Source of the DNA: Heterocephalus glaber
Lineage: Eukaryota > Chordata > Mammalia > Rodentia > Bathyergidae
Assembly: GCF_000247695.1 (NCBI RefSeq)
Contig: NW_004624795.1
Coordinates: 9,930,265 to 9,994,264, forward strand
Direction of reading: 5' to 3'
Length of the DNA stretch: 64,000 nt
Under the pieces are notes generated by a model. That model was not told where the DNA came from and did not search any database. It saw only the letters and a list, made by a program, of their open reading frames with translations. The position numbers and the translations under genes are program-made. Below, piece after piece: positions 38,763-49,848 of this stretch; the first letter of the stretch is position 1; every line of letters starts with the position of its first letter.

Positions 38763-38800
38763 GGCCAGGGATTTAGCTCAGTGGTTTCACCGCCTGCTGC
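38763..38800 (+). repeat. Tail-less, 3'-truncated ID SINE
   Basis: Only the first 38-40 bases of the ID unit are present (GGCCAGGGATTTAGCTCAGT through CCGCCTGCTGC), ending in the anticodon-loop region. There is no B-box and no A tail. Perfect 14-bp repeats flank it. The ACAAG of the right repeat also continues the ID consensus, so microhomology at the junction is likely. Confidence 0.85.
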
Positions 38801-38814
38801 ACAAGCCTTGCCTG
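38801..38814. repeat. Direct repeat, right copy (tail-less ID)
   Basis: Exact 14-bp match to 38749-38762. Confidence 0.9.
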
Positions 38815-39049
38815 CATCCACAATGTATCCCTAGAACCCACACATAACCCCCTTACACCAATTTAAGAATGATTGTGTCACCAGTAAGTGTCAACAGCTC
38901 TGGGCACTCAGGGCCTTTGCTTACTTAACCACTAGTCATCCAAGTTCCTTGTCTCTCTCTTTCTCTGACTCTGTCTCTAAATCTTTTCTCGCCATGCATC
39001 ATAGCACCAAGCAGGAGATCAAGATACACTCCAGGGGTTTTGATAGTTA

Positions 39050-39290
39050 GGATTAGATGAGGTCACAGAAGCCCCCATGATGAAATACTGGTAGCCATAT
39101 AAGAGACCAGAGGGCACACATGCGCACTCTCTGTCTCTTTCTATATGATGCCCAGCACTACCTCAGAACTCTGCCAGCAAAAAGGCCATCAGTAAAGGTA
39201 ACCCCTCAGCCTTGTACTTCCAGAACTATCAACTGAAGTAAACTTCTTTTCTTTATAACTCACCCAGTCTGTAATATTGATATTACAGAC
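39050..39290 (+). repeat. MaLR-like LTR, 3' part
   Basis: 'ttgtacttccagaactatcaactgaagtaaacttc' followed by 'tttataactcacccagtctg' is the sense 3' end of a MaLR LTR, with its AGTAAA/AATAAA-type region. The 5' part is degraded. Confidence 0.7.
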
Positions 39291-39789
39291 TATATATAGC
39301 AATGAAATATATATATAGCAACAAAATATACACCAATGGAGATGAGAAATAAACTGTAGGGAAAATAATACAGGAAGTGATATCACTAAAGTTACTATGA
39401 AACTCAGAAAAGAGATGATGCTAACTTGGGCTGAAGTTGGAGATGTGAGTAGGAGAGAATCGAATCAATTTAAGATATATTTTGGAGGTATAACTAACAA
39501 GTTGATTACGCATAAATTGTTGAATAGTAAAGGAAGAAAAGAAAGAAAGAAATAAAAAGGAAGAAACAGAAACTGATTTTCAGGCTTCTTATCTTGCATG
39601 AGAGAAAATGATAATGCAATTTTCTGAAAGTGGGAAGATTGAAGGAGGATGATTTTTGGGAGTCAGAAATCAATAATTCTGTCATGGCCATTCTAAGTTT
39701 GAGATCTCTGCTAGATATTCAAATTAAATTGTCAAATAGGCAGTTGATTATAGGTATTGGATCTGAAGGGATATGACAGGTCAAGGTTA

Positions 39790-39832
39790 TGTGTGTGTGT
39801 GTGTGTGTGTGTGCACGTGCAAGTGTGTGTGT
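39790..39832. repeat. (TG)n microsatellite
   Basis: TG units with a GCACGTGCAA interruption in the middle. Confidence 0.95.
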
Positions 39833-40875
39833 CATAAGCAATAAGTTACATTTTAATGGGATTAACCAAGGAGAGAGATTTCAGTGAAGGGCAAAATGCT
39901 GATATCTAGAAAATGTCAACTTTTAGTCTCTATAAATAAAATAAGCCAAGAACCCAAGGAAAATGAGGTATACCCAGGCAACTGAAGAAAATTCAGGAGG
40001 TGTGGTAGAAGTAAAAATAAAAAATATTTTAGAAGAAAAGAATGAAAGACTGTTTCCAATGCTTCTGAATAGCCAATAAGGTAATATCAGAACTGTAGAT
40101 GTTGGACATGCAATTTTTCATAATATTCCAAAAGAACACTATCTGTGGAGGCATGTGTATGAATTAACATACAGATTCATGCTTACTCTAATTTTCTATG
40201 TAAAAGAGTGAGAAGGAATAAAACAGAAAATGAAAAAAGAAGAAAGTGAGTCTGAACAACTTTTTCCAGAATATTTTTTGGGAAGAGGGTCATGATATGA
40301 AGCATTTTTGGGGAGGGTGACTGGGATGGATGGTGTATTAGGATGTTTGCACTAACCTATTCATGTACTGAGTAGCTTACTCTCACTAGAGCAGAGGTAC
40401 ATTGTGTAGGAAATGAGAGAAGACGGTAGAACCAAATTCTTCTGAAACAATGGAGGGGATTAGAGAAAGGCAGAGGACATATTGGCAACCTGGATTCTCT
40501 GAGAGAAGAAAGGTTAGTATTAAATTAATTTAAAATCATTTCTGGCTGTTAGACTGCTACTCTACTTCAAAGCTGGGCTCTATGGATTTGAGCTTATGTT
40601 TGAATCATATATCAGTTTTTACCTGCTATGTCCATTATTGGCAAGCACCCTTTTTTACGGGTAAATTTAGTTATTTATTAATAAGATTACTATTTATTTT
40701 TACTTTTTCATTGTGTCAGTTAAGCTTAAGATAGAAGAGAAAAAACGTCATTCATTCTCATCAATGCATAAAAATTCTTTACTAATTTCAAATAAACCCA
40801 ATACTACTATTTAGTTTTATGTTCTTCTGTAGACACTTAATTTAAAATGCATATGTATATGTATCATGTATATGT

Positions 40876-41404
40876 GCGCCCATGTTCAGAGCAGCACAGT
40901 TTGTAATGGCTAAAACTTGGAAACAGCCCAAATGCCCATCAACTGGAGACTGGATAAAGAAAATGTGGGGTTTTTTTATAAAATGGAGTACTACTCAGCC
41001 ATAAAAAATGAGAAATTAGAGACATTTATAGCTAAGTGGATGCATATTGAGGCAATACTCTTAAGTGAAATAAATAGGACACACATGTATAAATACCGAA
41101 TAGTTTCTCTGGTGTGAGAAACTGAAAGTGTAAATAAGGACTAAATGTATAATAGGTAATGTGAAATAGGAAGAAAAGGGGCAAAGGGAAAGGAAGTGGG
41201 AGGGCTAGGGGAAAGGATAGAAGGGAATGGGATTAATATGAGAAAATGGAAAAATAGGAACAAAATCTTTGTAAATAAGGAGGAATGGAGGGGTTGAAGG
41301 GAGGGCTGGGCAAGGGTGAAAAATAAGAACCAAGAGAGATTATGTAAAGGTGCAAATTTCCAATGATGAATGTCATTATATTGTATACCTAAAATGTACC
41401 AATG
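40876..41404 (+). mobile_element. 5'-truncated L1: ORF2 C-terminus and 3' UTR
   Basis: Translation from 40876 gives the ORF2p end (APMF, then [18 protein letters not shown], then MEYYSAIKNEK and WMHIEAILLSEINRT). It has a frameshift after IKKMW and a stop at 41115-41117. A purine-rich 3' UTR (41155-41330) and the terminal 'tacctaaaatgtaccaatga' motif follow. Only the last part of an L1 remains. Confidence 0.92.
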
Positions 41405-41590
41405 ATTAGAATAAATAATCGATAATGTAAAATAGGAAGAAAAGGCCCAAAGGGGAGGGGTAGTGAGAGGGGCAGGGGAAAGGAAAGAAGGGAAAGGAAA
41501 AATGATGAGAAATGGAAATAAAGTCTTTGTAAATAGGGAAGGGTGGAGGGGGTAAAGGGAGGACTAGGAATGGGAAAAAAAATGTCTATA
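41405..41590 (+). repeat. Second copy of the L1 3' UTR purine-rich block
   Basis: 'aataatcgataatgtaaaataggaagaaaagg', running through 'aagtctttgtaaataggg' to 'gggaggactaggaatggg', repeats 41150-41320 of the adjacent L1 in the same orientation. It lacks the terminal motif. It is a tandem duplicate or a second L1 fragment. Confidence 0.8.
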
Positions 41591-42139
41591 TCATGAAGGT
41601 ATCACAGATATGAATTTGAAAAGCTTTAAAATTCTCTCCCCCTTTCTCTTTTTCACTCTTCTTCCAAGATAGCATAGTGCTATTGTCTTGAAAGAAACAA
41701 TATTTTCCTCCTCTCAGTGTTTTCTCTAAGGGTATCCTAGGATGATGCTTAATTAGAAAGCATAATGATTTAAGTGTTTAATTCTTTTAACTAGGTCCAG
41801 AACAGTATGATTGTATTGGTGTAATTTATTTTTGACCAATATTTCCAAGCTCGTTTTTCCAATTAGTAGAACTGAGCTGAGATACTGCAGACTAATTAAT
41901 GAAATTAACTTATTATTTTCATAATAGTATCATATTATCATCAATCACCCTTGACTATAGGTTAGGAATTTTATGTTGGTTTATTAACAGTGGTGTAGGA
42001 TGCTTTGTTGGAAGATGTAAAAAGCCCAGAGAACTGAGAGAGTTTTAGTGTATATGGTTACTGTGGCAGACTCTGGGGACAGGACAGGAGGATTCTTTCT
42101 TTTATCCTTCTTCTTAAATTAATCTCTTAAAAGCCTAGG
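41591..42139. other. Intergenic, nothing recognised
   Basis: AT-rich sequence without gene, RNA gene or named repeat. Confidence 0.55.
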
Positions 42140-42328
42140 GCTTGCTGGACATAGTGGCACATCACAGGATCCTAGACTCTGGAAGACTGAGCAGGAGGGT
42201 CCCAAGTTTGAGCCCAGCCTAGGCCACATAGGGACCTAATAAGACCCTGTCTCGAACTCAAAAATTTTAAAAGGCTGATGATGTACCTCAGTTCAGAGTT
42301 CTGAAAAACTCCAGTATTGAAAAAAAAA
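42140..42328 (+). repeat. B1+ID dimeric SINE
   Basis: A 7SL-like part ('gctggacatagtggcaca', 'gagcaggagggtcccaag', 'agcccagcctaggccacat', 'gaccctgtctc') is joined through an A-rich linker to an ID-like part ('ggctgatgatgtacctcagt', then 'ccagtattg') and an A tail. Confidence 0.82.
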
Positions 42329-42329
42329 C

Positions 42330-44914
42330 CAAGAGCTATCTCATATTTCTATCATAGCAATTCCCCAAGTTTTTACCCATAGACCAAAAGGTAAAATTAT
42401 TGAACCTGGATTTGTCCCCTAAGAGCTTGAAATCATAGATAAATCACCAATTCTCAATGTTGTTAAGACTATTTGCTTCATCAATTTATTGTGAGGGTTA
42501 AATAAAAATGTGTTTGTGAAAGCATTTTAAACTATAAAGAAATACAAAGATATTGCATTTAGTATCATCAAGTCAGAGCTCAAACCCTAATTTTACGATC
42601 ATTAAAAAATTATGCCTTATGTAATAATTATTATGTACATATTTCTATGAATTCAAATAGTAAACTACTTGACCGTGAAGCAAACCCAGATCTTATTTTT
42701 ATTTGTATTTTTCCCCATATGCACATTTCCATAAATGGGTTAGAATGTTTATTGAATGTTTTATAAGTTTGTTCCTGCATTTTAAAAATGCTTTCCATCA
42801 GCCCAGCCCTCAATTTTAAAGTGGCTCACACTTATTGAGCTCTCACTTGGAAACAGAAATTGTCCTGAACCTTTTAAATACCGAACTTGACTCGATCATC
42901 CATTAGCTCTTTGATAGTGAAATGCTGGGCTGATCTCCCCCCTTAAAATGAGATTTTCTTACAGTAGGCAATTTTTTCATTCTGAAAATACCGTATTTTT
43001 CTTAAAATATTGGAAAGACAAATGAATGAGATATGGTCCACCCCTGAGGAATGTGTTTGTCCTGATTTGTTTTGCAGCATGTTCAATGTCAACTGCATTT
43101 TACATTAGAAATTTCAACTTCCTTGTCTAGTATTTTTTATGACATTTTCACTAGTCTCCTAAAGGAGAATGATCTGAGCCAATTTGAATAATTTCAGAGA
43201 TGAGAGGATGACTTTGATCAACCTCATCACCTCATCAAAGAAGCCTGATATGGGTACAAGGTTAGGCCAACATTACCCAACATTCCACAGGGACATTTTA
43301 TTTGCTACCAGATGTAAGACAGTGTAGAATACAGAGGCCTTCATTAAATGGTTACTTAGTTGATACAATTTAAGTGTGTTAAATTAAATGAGATAACAGC
43401 AGAAAAGTCTAAGAAATAAACAATACCTAGGTTAAGAGAAATGAAGATGACCCAAAGTAAACTGACCTCTATCTCAGAGGTAGTAAGTGTACTAAATAGG
43501 CATGAGATAAACTCTGGGAATGTGTTTAATGATGAATCATTTAGGGTATGTCATCACTTGCCAAGAGAAAAGAAAGATAAATGAGTAATTATAACAATTT
43601 TGAACAAAAGGCCTCCATTCTATCAAACCATATGCTTTATCAAATAGGGACGTGGAATAAAAATAGCTTGAAGCCATCTGGCCATTTGCCGTTGCTCCTC
43701 CATTCATTCCCACAGAGAGTGAGGCTATGTAAGTGAGGTGAGTGGAAAAAACAGGTTTTCAACTCAGATTACCAAGTTCAAATATTCTCTCTGGCCCTGA
43801 GCAAGTTACTCACCCTTTCAACTGGTGGTTCTCAAATTCAAAGTTGATAATAATTATCTGAGATTGTTAAATTTATATATATATGTACGTTTTTGGGTAA
43901 TGTTATTAAATAAATTCTTCAAGTTACTCTAATGAAGACAGTCTGGGACTCTCACTTAAAGAAACAGTGCTCTAGGATTCTATAATCCCTTATTTCTAAG
44001 GAAGAAATAATAATTCCCACAGGACCAGGAAGAGGGGATAGAGCTCAATGAAATATCATAGGTGAAATAATATAGCTCAGGGCTGAATATTCGATAGTGC
44101 TAAATAATGTTGTCTGGAGTTTCCATTCCCAAAGATGTAGAGGCATCATCCAGCAAAACTCACCACCTCTGCTGTTGCTTCCACACTTTCAGTCCTCCCT
44201 GATACCTCATGGCATTGCTGCTGTCAGCAGAATATGCTTTAGAAAAATCATCTGAGTGAATCAAATTTGTTTCTTAAACATGTCTCAGAGACGGTTCATA
44301 AAGAAAAATGTGTAAAATTATACCTAAAACCTGTTGTTTGAGGACCTCAACCTCTGAAACCACTTTTATACAAATACTTAAACTCACCTGTGTGTAAGTA
44401 AATGTCCATTTCCAAAAAAACAGAGCCTTAGGTATTTTTATCATGGAGAATTTAATACATCACTTCGAAAGTTTTGGAAGGACTAAAGGAGAAAACAGGA
44501 AAAGTTGATTTTGTTCAGAAATGATTACAAATAGGAAGCTTTTTTTTTCTCAGAGCAGTAGAAATGTAAATGGGAAAGTCCTATTACCGAAGCCTTAACT
44601 ACTATGTTTGTAAGGTTGCTGGAACCTCCACTTGCTGTAGTGTTGCGGCCTCGTTTCTGCTACTTATCAGAAAGATAGTGTCCTGCACAGCTCCTGATGT
44701 TGCCTTGTATGGTCACAAACTCAGCTAGAACCATAGCAGGAACAGTAGGATCCCAGAGCTACAAGAGCTATGCCTGCTGCTATCCCTGTTGCCCCTACCA
44801 AAGGTAGAGAAGAGAGAAACTCTGCTACTGAGCTGGCTGGTTTTGTGCTGCCACTGCACCTCATAGAACACTCTACCCAAGCAGGACCCTAGGAGTCTGC
44901 TGAAGGTATCATCA
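42330..44914. other. AT-rich intergenic stretch
   Basis: A MIR-like segment near 43780-43860 ('ctggccctgagcaagttactcacc') and a GC-richer stretch at 44630-44900 of unknown origin. No gene was recognised. Confidence 0.45.
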
Positions 44915-44928
44915 AAAGCAATGGGATC
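44915..44928. repeat. ID target-site duplication, left copy
   Basis: AAAGCAATGGGATC, identical to 45023-45036. Confidence 0.93.
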
Positions 44929-45022
44929 AGGGCTGGAGATTTAGCTCAGTGGTTCCACCGCCTGCCTTGCAAGCATAAGGTCCTGAATTCTATGCCTGGT
45001 ACAAAAAATAAAAAATAAAAAT
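44929..45022 (+). repeat. ID SINE with intact target-site duplications
   Basis: The full ID unit starts GGGCTGGAGATTTAGCTCAG and has an A-box. The B-box region is degraded (TGAATTCTATGCC). The tail is of AAAAAT units. Exact 14-bp duplications flank it, which is the standard L1-driven insertion form and a good contrast to the tail-less copy at 38763. Confidence 0.95.
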
Positions 45023-45036
45023 AAAGCAATGGGATC
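45023..45036. repeat. ID target-site duplication, right copy
   Basis: Exact 14-bp match to 44915-44928. Confidence 0.93.
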
Positions 45037-45154
45037 TAGCTTCTTCCTTCCATCTCCCTTCAGTGTCTTCCACTGGAAAAATCAACCAAGAGAATCTGAG
45101 AAATGCAGCTTATAGACTACTTGCTTCCTGTGATAATGAGGTAAGCAAGAATGA

Positions 45155-45182
45155 GCGCGCGCGCACACACACACACACACAC
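45155..45182. repeat. (CG)n(CA)n alternating purine-pyrimidine tract
   Basis: GCGCGCGCGC runs into CACACACACA. Such tracts can adopt Z-DNA. The CpG run is notable in otherwise CpG-poor DNA. Confidence 0.93.
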
Positions 45183-46857
45183 AGAGGAATGTTGCTGAGA
45201 AATTGCCAGAACTACTTCCTACATACCTTCTACCAAATAGAAAGTAGGTCCATTTGTGGGGGCGTCTGTACAACCAAAGGACTGGAAGGTTCACTCTCTA
45301 CTTCGCTCTTCTATTTCTGATCACAGAAGAATGATAGAAAATTCTAGGAGTAAAAAACTACATTTGGGATTTTGTAACAATGGGTTCATGCAAATTGGAG
45401 AGGGGAATGAGTTTTGAGATGGAGGTTTCTAGCCTAGCAAAAATATTGGTTCCTCTATATTCAGATAATATTGCCTATTATCTGAAATCTAATTAGTCCA
45501 TCCCGAGAAATTTTTTTCTCCTCTTAACTTTTTCCATACAAATTGCTGGAGACATCTATTTAGCATTAAATATATGGTATTTGGGAACCATTTGCCACAC
45601 AAATAGAAGCCTTCTTGAGAACTTAGATCCCAAGTTTTGTGCCTCTTTGTGACCCAGTACCCTGCAAAAGTCCTTAAATATAATGTGATAAATGCTTCCA
45701 ATAACTACAAAACAAAAAACTTAAACACTAAAACATTGTATAAAAGTAATTTAGAATAAGTAGGTTTTAATTTTTTAATTTAGTATTTAAATAAAAAATA
45801 TGTTTGTAAAAGTTTCTGACTCCTCAGAATTCAACTTTTAAATTAATTGACCTTGTCCCTAAGTACATATTGTTTTCACTAATCTTTTTCCTTTACCTAA
45901 ATATCAAATACTGCTTGAGACCCAATTCTTTCTTAAAAATTTCTCTCATTATTCTAGACCTCATTGATTTTCTTCCCTTCTGATCTCCTACAATATTCTC
46001 AGGGTGTAACACAAAGTTTAACACTTTATTTTGTAGAACTAGTGATATCCATGGAGACAGGGGAGAAGAGTAATTAGAAGTCAAATCACTTGAGTTTGAA
46101 TGTAGATTCTCCACTCATTCAAGAAGGGCATTATGCAGCTTCTCTGTAGTTTAGATTCTGTTCCTTAACATAAAAAGTGAAACAATTTCCCAATTTCAAT
46201 GGAAATAATGTTCCTGCTCTCTTACCTTAACTAAAATTCTTTAGTTCATTCACCATATATCTAAATCATTCATAGTATCTGTATTTCAAGTCGAATATCT
46301 CTTTCTCTGAACAGGCTAGTAAAATAAATGTTTTCCCCTTTTACCCTCAGCTTCCATCACACCTGTATTCTTATCCTTCTGCATTCTTACTTACGGTATG
46401 ATATGTCATTGGGTACTTAGTTCAATAAGGAAATACCAGTTTAAGTTTGAATACAGCTTTCATGGACTCTAAGGAGAAGTTGGACAAATAAGCCTCAAGA
46501 AGAATGAGTTTGAGAACCTCAGTGGCCAAGTTCATGGATTTCCCCTCTAGTTTTCTACTGTTGTGATGAGTCTGCTTCCAAAATCCTATCTTTCTATGTT
46601 TCCGTTCATATTCTAAATGGGAAAATTTTCTGGACAATCTGTGTGTAGGATCTCCTCAGTTAGATTATCAAGTATTTGGGAGAATTGGTATGGGGAGTAG
46701 TCACGTAATATGAGCAGAGCAGTTGAGGGTGTTGCAAGGTAGGTTGGAAGACAAGTGATTTATATGTCCATATAGGAATATAAATGTCTAGAGAACTAAG
46801 TCTCTGTCTCACTTATCCACTTTCTTCATTTTATCTAAAATATTTTTCCATATAGTA
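45183..46857. other. Intergenic, nothing recognised
   Basis: Short frames on the minus strand (45489-45701, 45893-46114, 46422-46637) resemble no family I know. Confidence 0.5.
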
Positions 46858-47190
46858 GGTGTCATGAGCTGAATTTTGCTCCTAAAATTCATATGGTAAA
46901 ATCCTAACATCTAACATGACTGTATTTAGACATCAGCTTTCAGAGATACAATTAAGGTTAAATGTGGCAGTAAGGATGGGGCCCTAATCCAACAGGCTTT
47001 GTGACCTTATCAGAAGAGGAACAGATACTGGAAATCTCTTTTTCCACTAGACAGAGACATCACTCTTTCTCCACAAATGTACAGAGGAAAAAGCACATAA
47101 AGGCACAATGAGAAGGTGGCACCAAAAAAAACCTCCTAGGTTCATCTTTGTGCTTTCTCTTCCTCCAGCCTGGAATAAACCATTTCTTAA
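46858..47190 (+). repeat. MLT-like LTR
   Basis: 'gtcatgagctgaattttgctcctaaaattcatatgg', then 'ggggccctaatccaa', 'gaccttatcagaagagg', 'ggcacaatgagaaggtgg' and 'cctccagcctggaataaacc', is the sense order of an old MaLR-type LTR. Confidence 0.75.
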
Positions 47191-47639
47191 GAAAGCCTGC
47201 TCCTTTTTATTGAACATTTAGGGACCCAATTTCCTTAATGAAGTCACTTAACTCAAGCTTTTCAAGCCCAATTTTGAGGATCAATTTGCTACTGGGCCAC
47301 CTGATTGTCTTTACGTAATGTCCAGATGGTATCAATTTGAAACTCAAACTTTGATTCTAACTATTTCAAGAAGAGTGGTTGATTTCCTCAAATTTTCCCA
47401 CTTTGTACTGCAGAAGGTTAACAGCCAAAATACAGGGTGTAGAAAGTTAATCTGCTTATTACCTCGGAAGATATTACATGGGTTTATACATCCATGTGAT
47501 TCTGAAATGTATGTCATAAAGTGCATTACATAAACACAGCAATTAACTAGCTTGACAGAGGGTTTCCTCCCAAAGGACTTGTAGTGTGTCCTCAAATTGT
47601 GTCCAGATCATCCTATTAGCTCAGCACATTGTTTTAAAT

Positions 47640-47955
47640 CAAGAATCAGCAAAGGTTGCCTGTAAAACAGTGGGGCAGCCAGACAGTACATATATTGTTT
47701 TGTCTACCACGCAGTCTTTGTAACAATGTGGCGAAACTGGTACCGGGAGGGTGGTCATGTGGTACAAACAGAGGTATTCGGGCTTGTCGCAATCAACGTA
47801 GGTTGGAAGACAATTGCAATTTGTATGTCCACATTGGAATGTTGAGTTCTAAGCCAAAAGCAACCACCCAATATATAAATAAACAGGTATAACAATGTGT
47901 TCCATAAAACTTTATTTACAAAAACAGATATTGGGTTGTAGTTTGCCAGCCCCTA
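47640..47955 (+). repeat. MER-type DNA-transposon fragment
   Basis: The start ('aatcagcaaaggttgcctgtaaaaca') and the end ('aataaaactttatttacaaaa' then 'gtagtttgccagcccc') match a known non-autonomous mammalian element. The outer CAGCAAA and TTTGCCAG read as degenerate terminal inverted repeats. Family name not assigned. Confidence 0.65.
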
Positions 47956-49429
47956 TTTGAAACAAAAGTAGCAACAACAGTTATGACAACTCTTAGTTCT
48001 ATGTTATTACTGCTGCTATAATAAACATTATTCCTATAATTCAAGATATTCATTTCAGAGTTTTACCATTCTTCTTATCTTTAACCTATGCACAGCTTTT
48101 AGATAATGGTGATCTCCATGCATATACTGTTTCTCCAGTTAATATTAAAATGAAAACTTGTCTCCCTTTTGGCAGACACTGTTAATTTTTCCTTCCTCCT
48201 TTTTTCCTTGCTTTCAGCCACAGGTGCAGTGGACATTTCCACATACCCTAACAAGGTCCCAAGTTGCTCCCCTACATCTCTGCTCTCCTACTAAAGACTC
48301 TCCAGACTTGTTGTAGTTTGCAGTGCCATCCAAGAATATTATGGATTCAACCTTCCTAAGGCAATCCTCCGTCAAGGAGGGGCTGGAAATAGTGGATATA
48401 TGCTGACTTCCCTATACTTCAATACCCATTTTTATCAATGACCACAATTACATGTTTGCAAATTTTCTCTAATTTGTTTATATTCCCATTTTATTTATAA
48501 ATTTATCTATTCAGTGGTTTCAATATTTATATATTTTTATTAAATGATTTATATCCCTCTGTTGGCTTTGGGTTGAAAAGTCATTTCCCAGTTAGTGAGT
48601 TTACATATGTTTTTCAATTTAAATTTTAAAAAATAACTATTGAAATTTTTATGAGCATTGAATGTAAATAAATACATTTATTGACAGTTACACCTTTTTC
48701 ATTTCAAAGTTTCCATCTATTAATTTTACTTTCCATAATTCAATCTCTTAAGTGTCAGACATGTTTATAGATTTTCTTAATTCAGATATTGTATATTTGG
48801 GGTGAAGATTATTTCTAGATTTTTACCTACCTTATTGCACTTTTGAGTTTAAATTTTGAATTAAAGTTTTTCACATCCATAGACACCTGCAAATAGTTAA
48901 GTGATTTGCAATAATTACTGGCCTTATATATTTATCTTGTATTTAGTTGAATTTTCATATTGACCCTGATATTAATAGAAGGGCGCTTACAGAGTTGGAT
49001 TCTTGGCAAGATGATATCAGCTACATGTAAGAACTATTGATAAATCAGTCCTTTGAAAGTCACTGTTGAAGGATTTAAATATTTTGAGAAGGTCATTCCT
49101 GTCCATTTACAAGAACATAATATTTAACGGTCTGCATTTCTTTCTTTAACTCCTGGCATTATTTAATATTCTTAGTTTCTTCTAGCTCTGGTTAGAATCT
49201 CTTAACTATTTGTATTTTATGGCTACCATAAATAATTTCTAAAATAAGTAGTTTCTAATTCCTTTAATATAATAATTGACTCTAATCATTTGAGGCTGAT
49301 TCTTTTATTTTCTAAATCTGTAAGAGAAATAGAATTTAGCTTTCTCTTTTTCAATGCAAATCAAATACTAAGATATACTGTACCCTTGTAGAAAATAAAT
49401 TGCTGTGAGGTGCAGTGGTAGTTTTTGCC
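47956..49429. other. Very AT-rich stretch
   Basis: Frequent stops in all frames. The middle (about 48550-49300) has the texture of an old antisense L1, but I could not tie it to a specific segment. Confidence 0.4.
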
Positions 49430-49848
49430 AGCTGTTGACATTCCAGTTTTGTTCATAATTTTGATGAATAACTTACAGGATAGGTTTATTTAGCTTCATG
49501 GTTTCAAATGTTTCAACACATGGTTGGCTAGCTCCAGGGCAGAAATGCCATAGCAGAGAAACTCTGCTTACTTCATGGCAGTCAGGAACCAGAATGAGAG
49601 CAATGAAGAGCCAGAGAGGGGGAGGGGCTGGGACAGGATATATCCTTCAAAAAAGGAACGCCCCCAGCAGTCCACTTCCTCTGTCTTCTAACAGACCATT
49701 CCATTGTGAACATATCTGTGGATCAACCCATTGTCTCCTCCTGATCTAATCACCTGTCTAAACCCTATTTCTGCACATTGCTGCCCTGGAGATCAAGCCC
49801 TCCATGCATGAGTCTTTGGGGGAGACTTCATATTTAAACCCTAACACA
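49430..49848 (-). repeat. MaLR-like LTR
   Basis: 'ataggtttatttagcttcatggtttcaaatg', 'acacatggttggctagctccagggcag' and 'tttgggggagacttcatatttaaaccctaaca' give the same antisense layout as the LTRs at 12127, 14511 and 19376. Confidence 0.75.
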
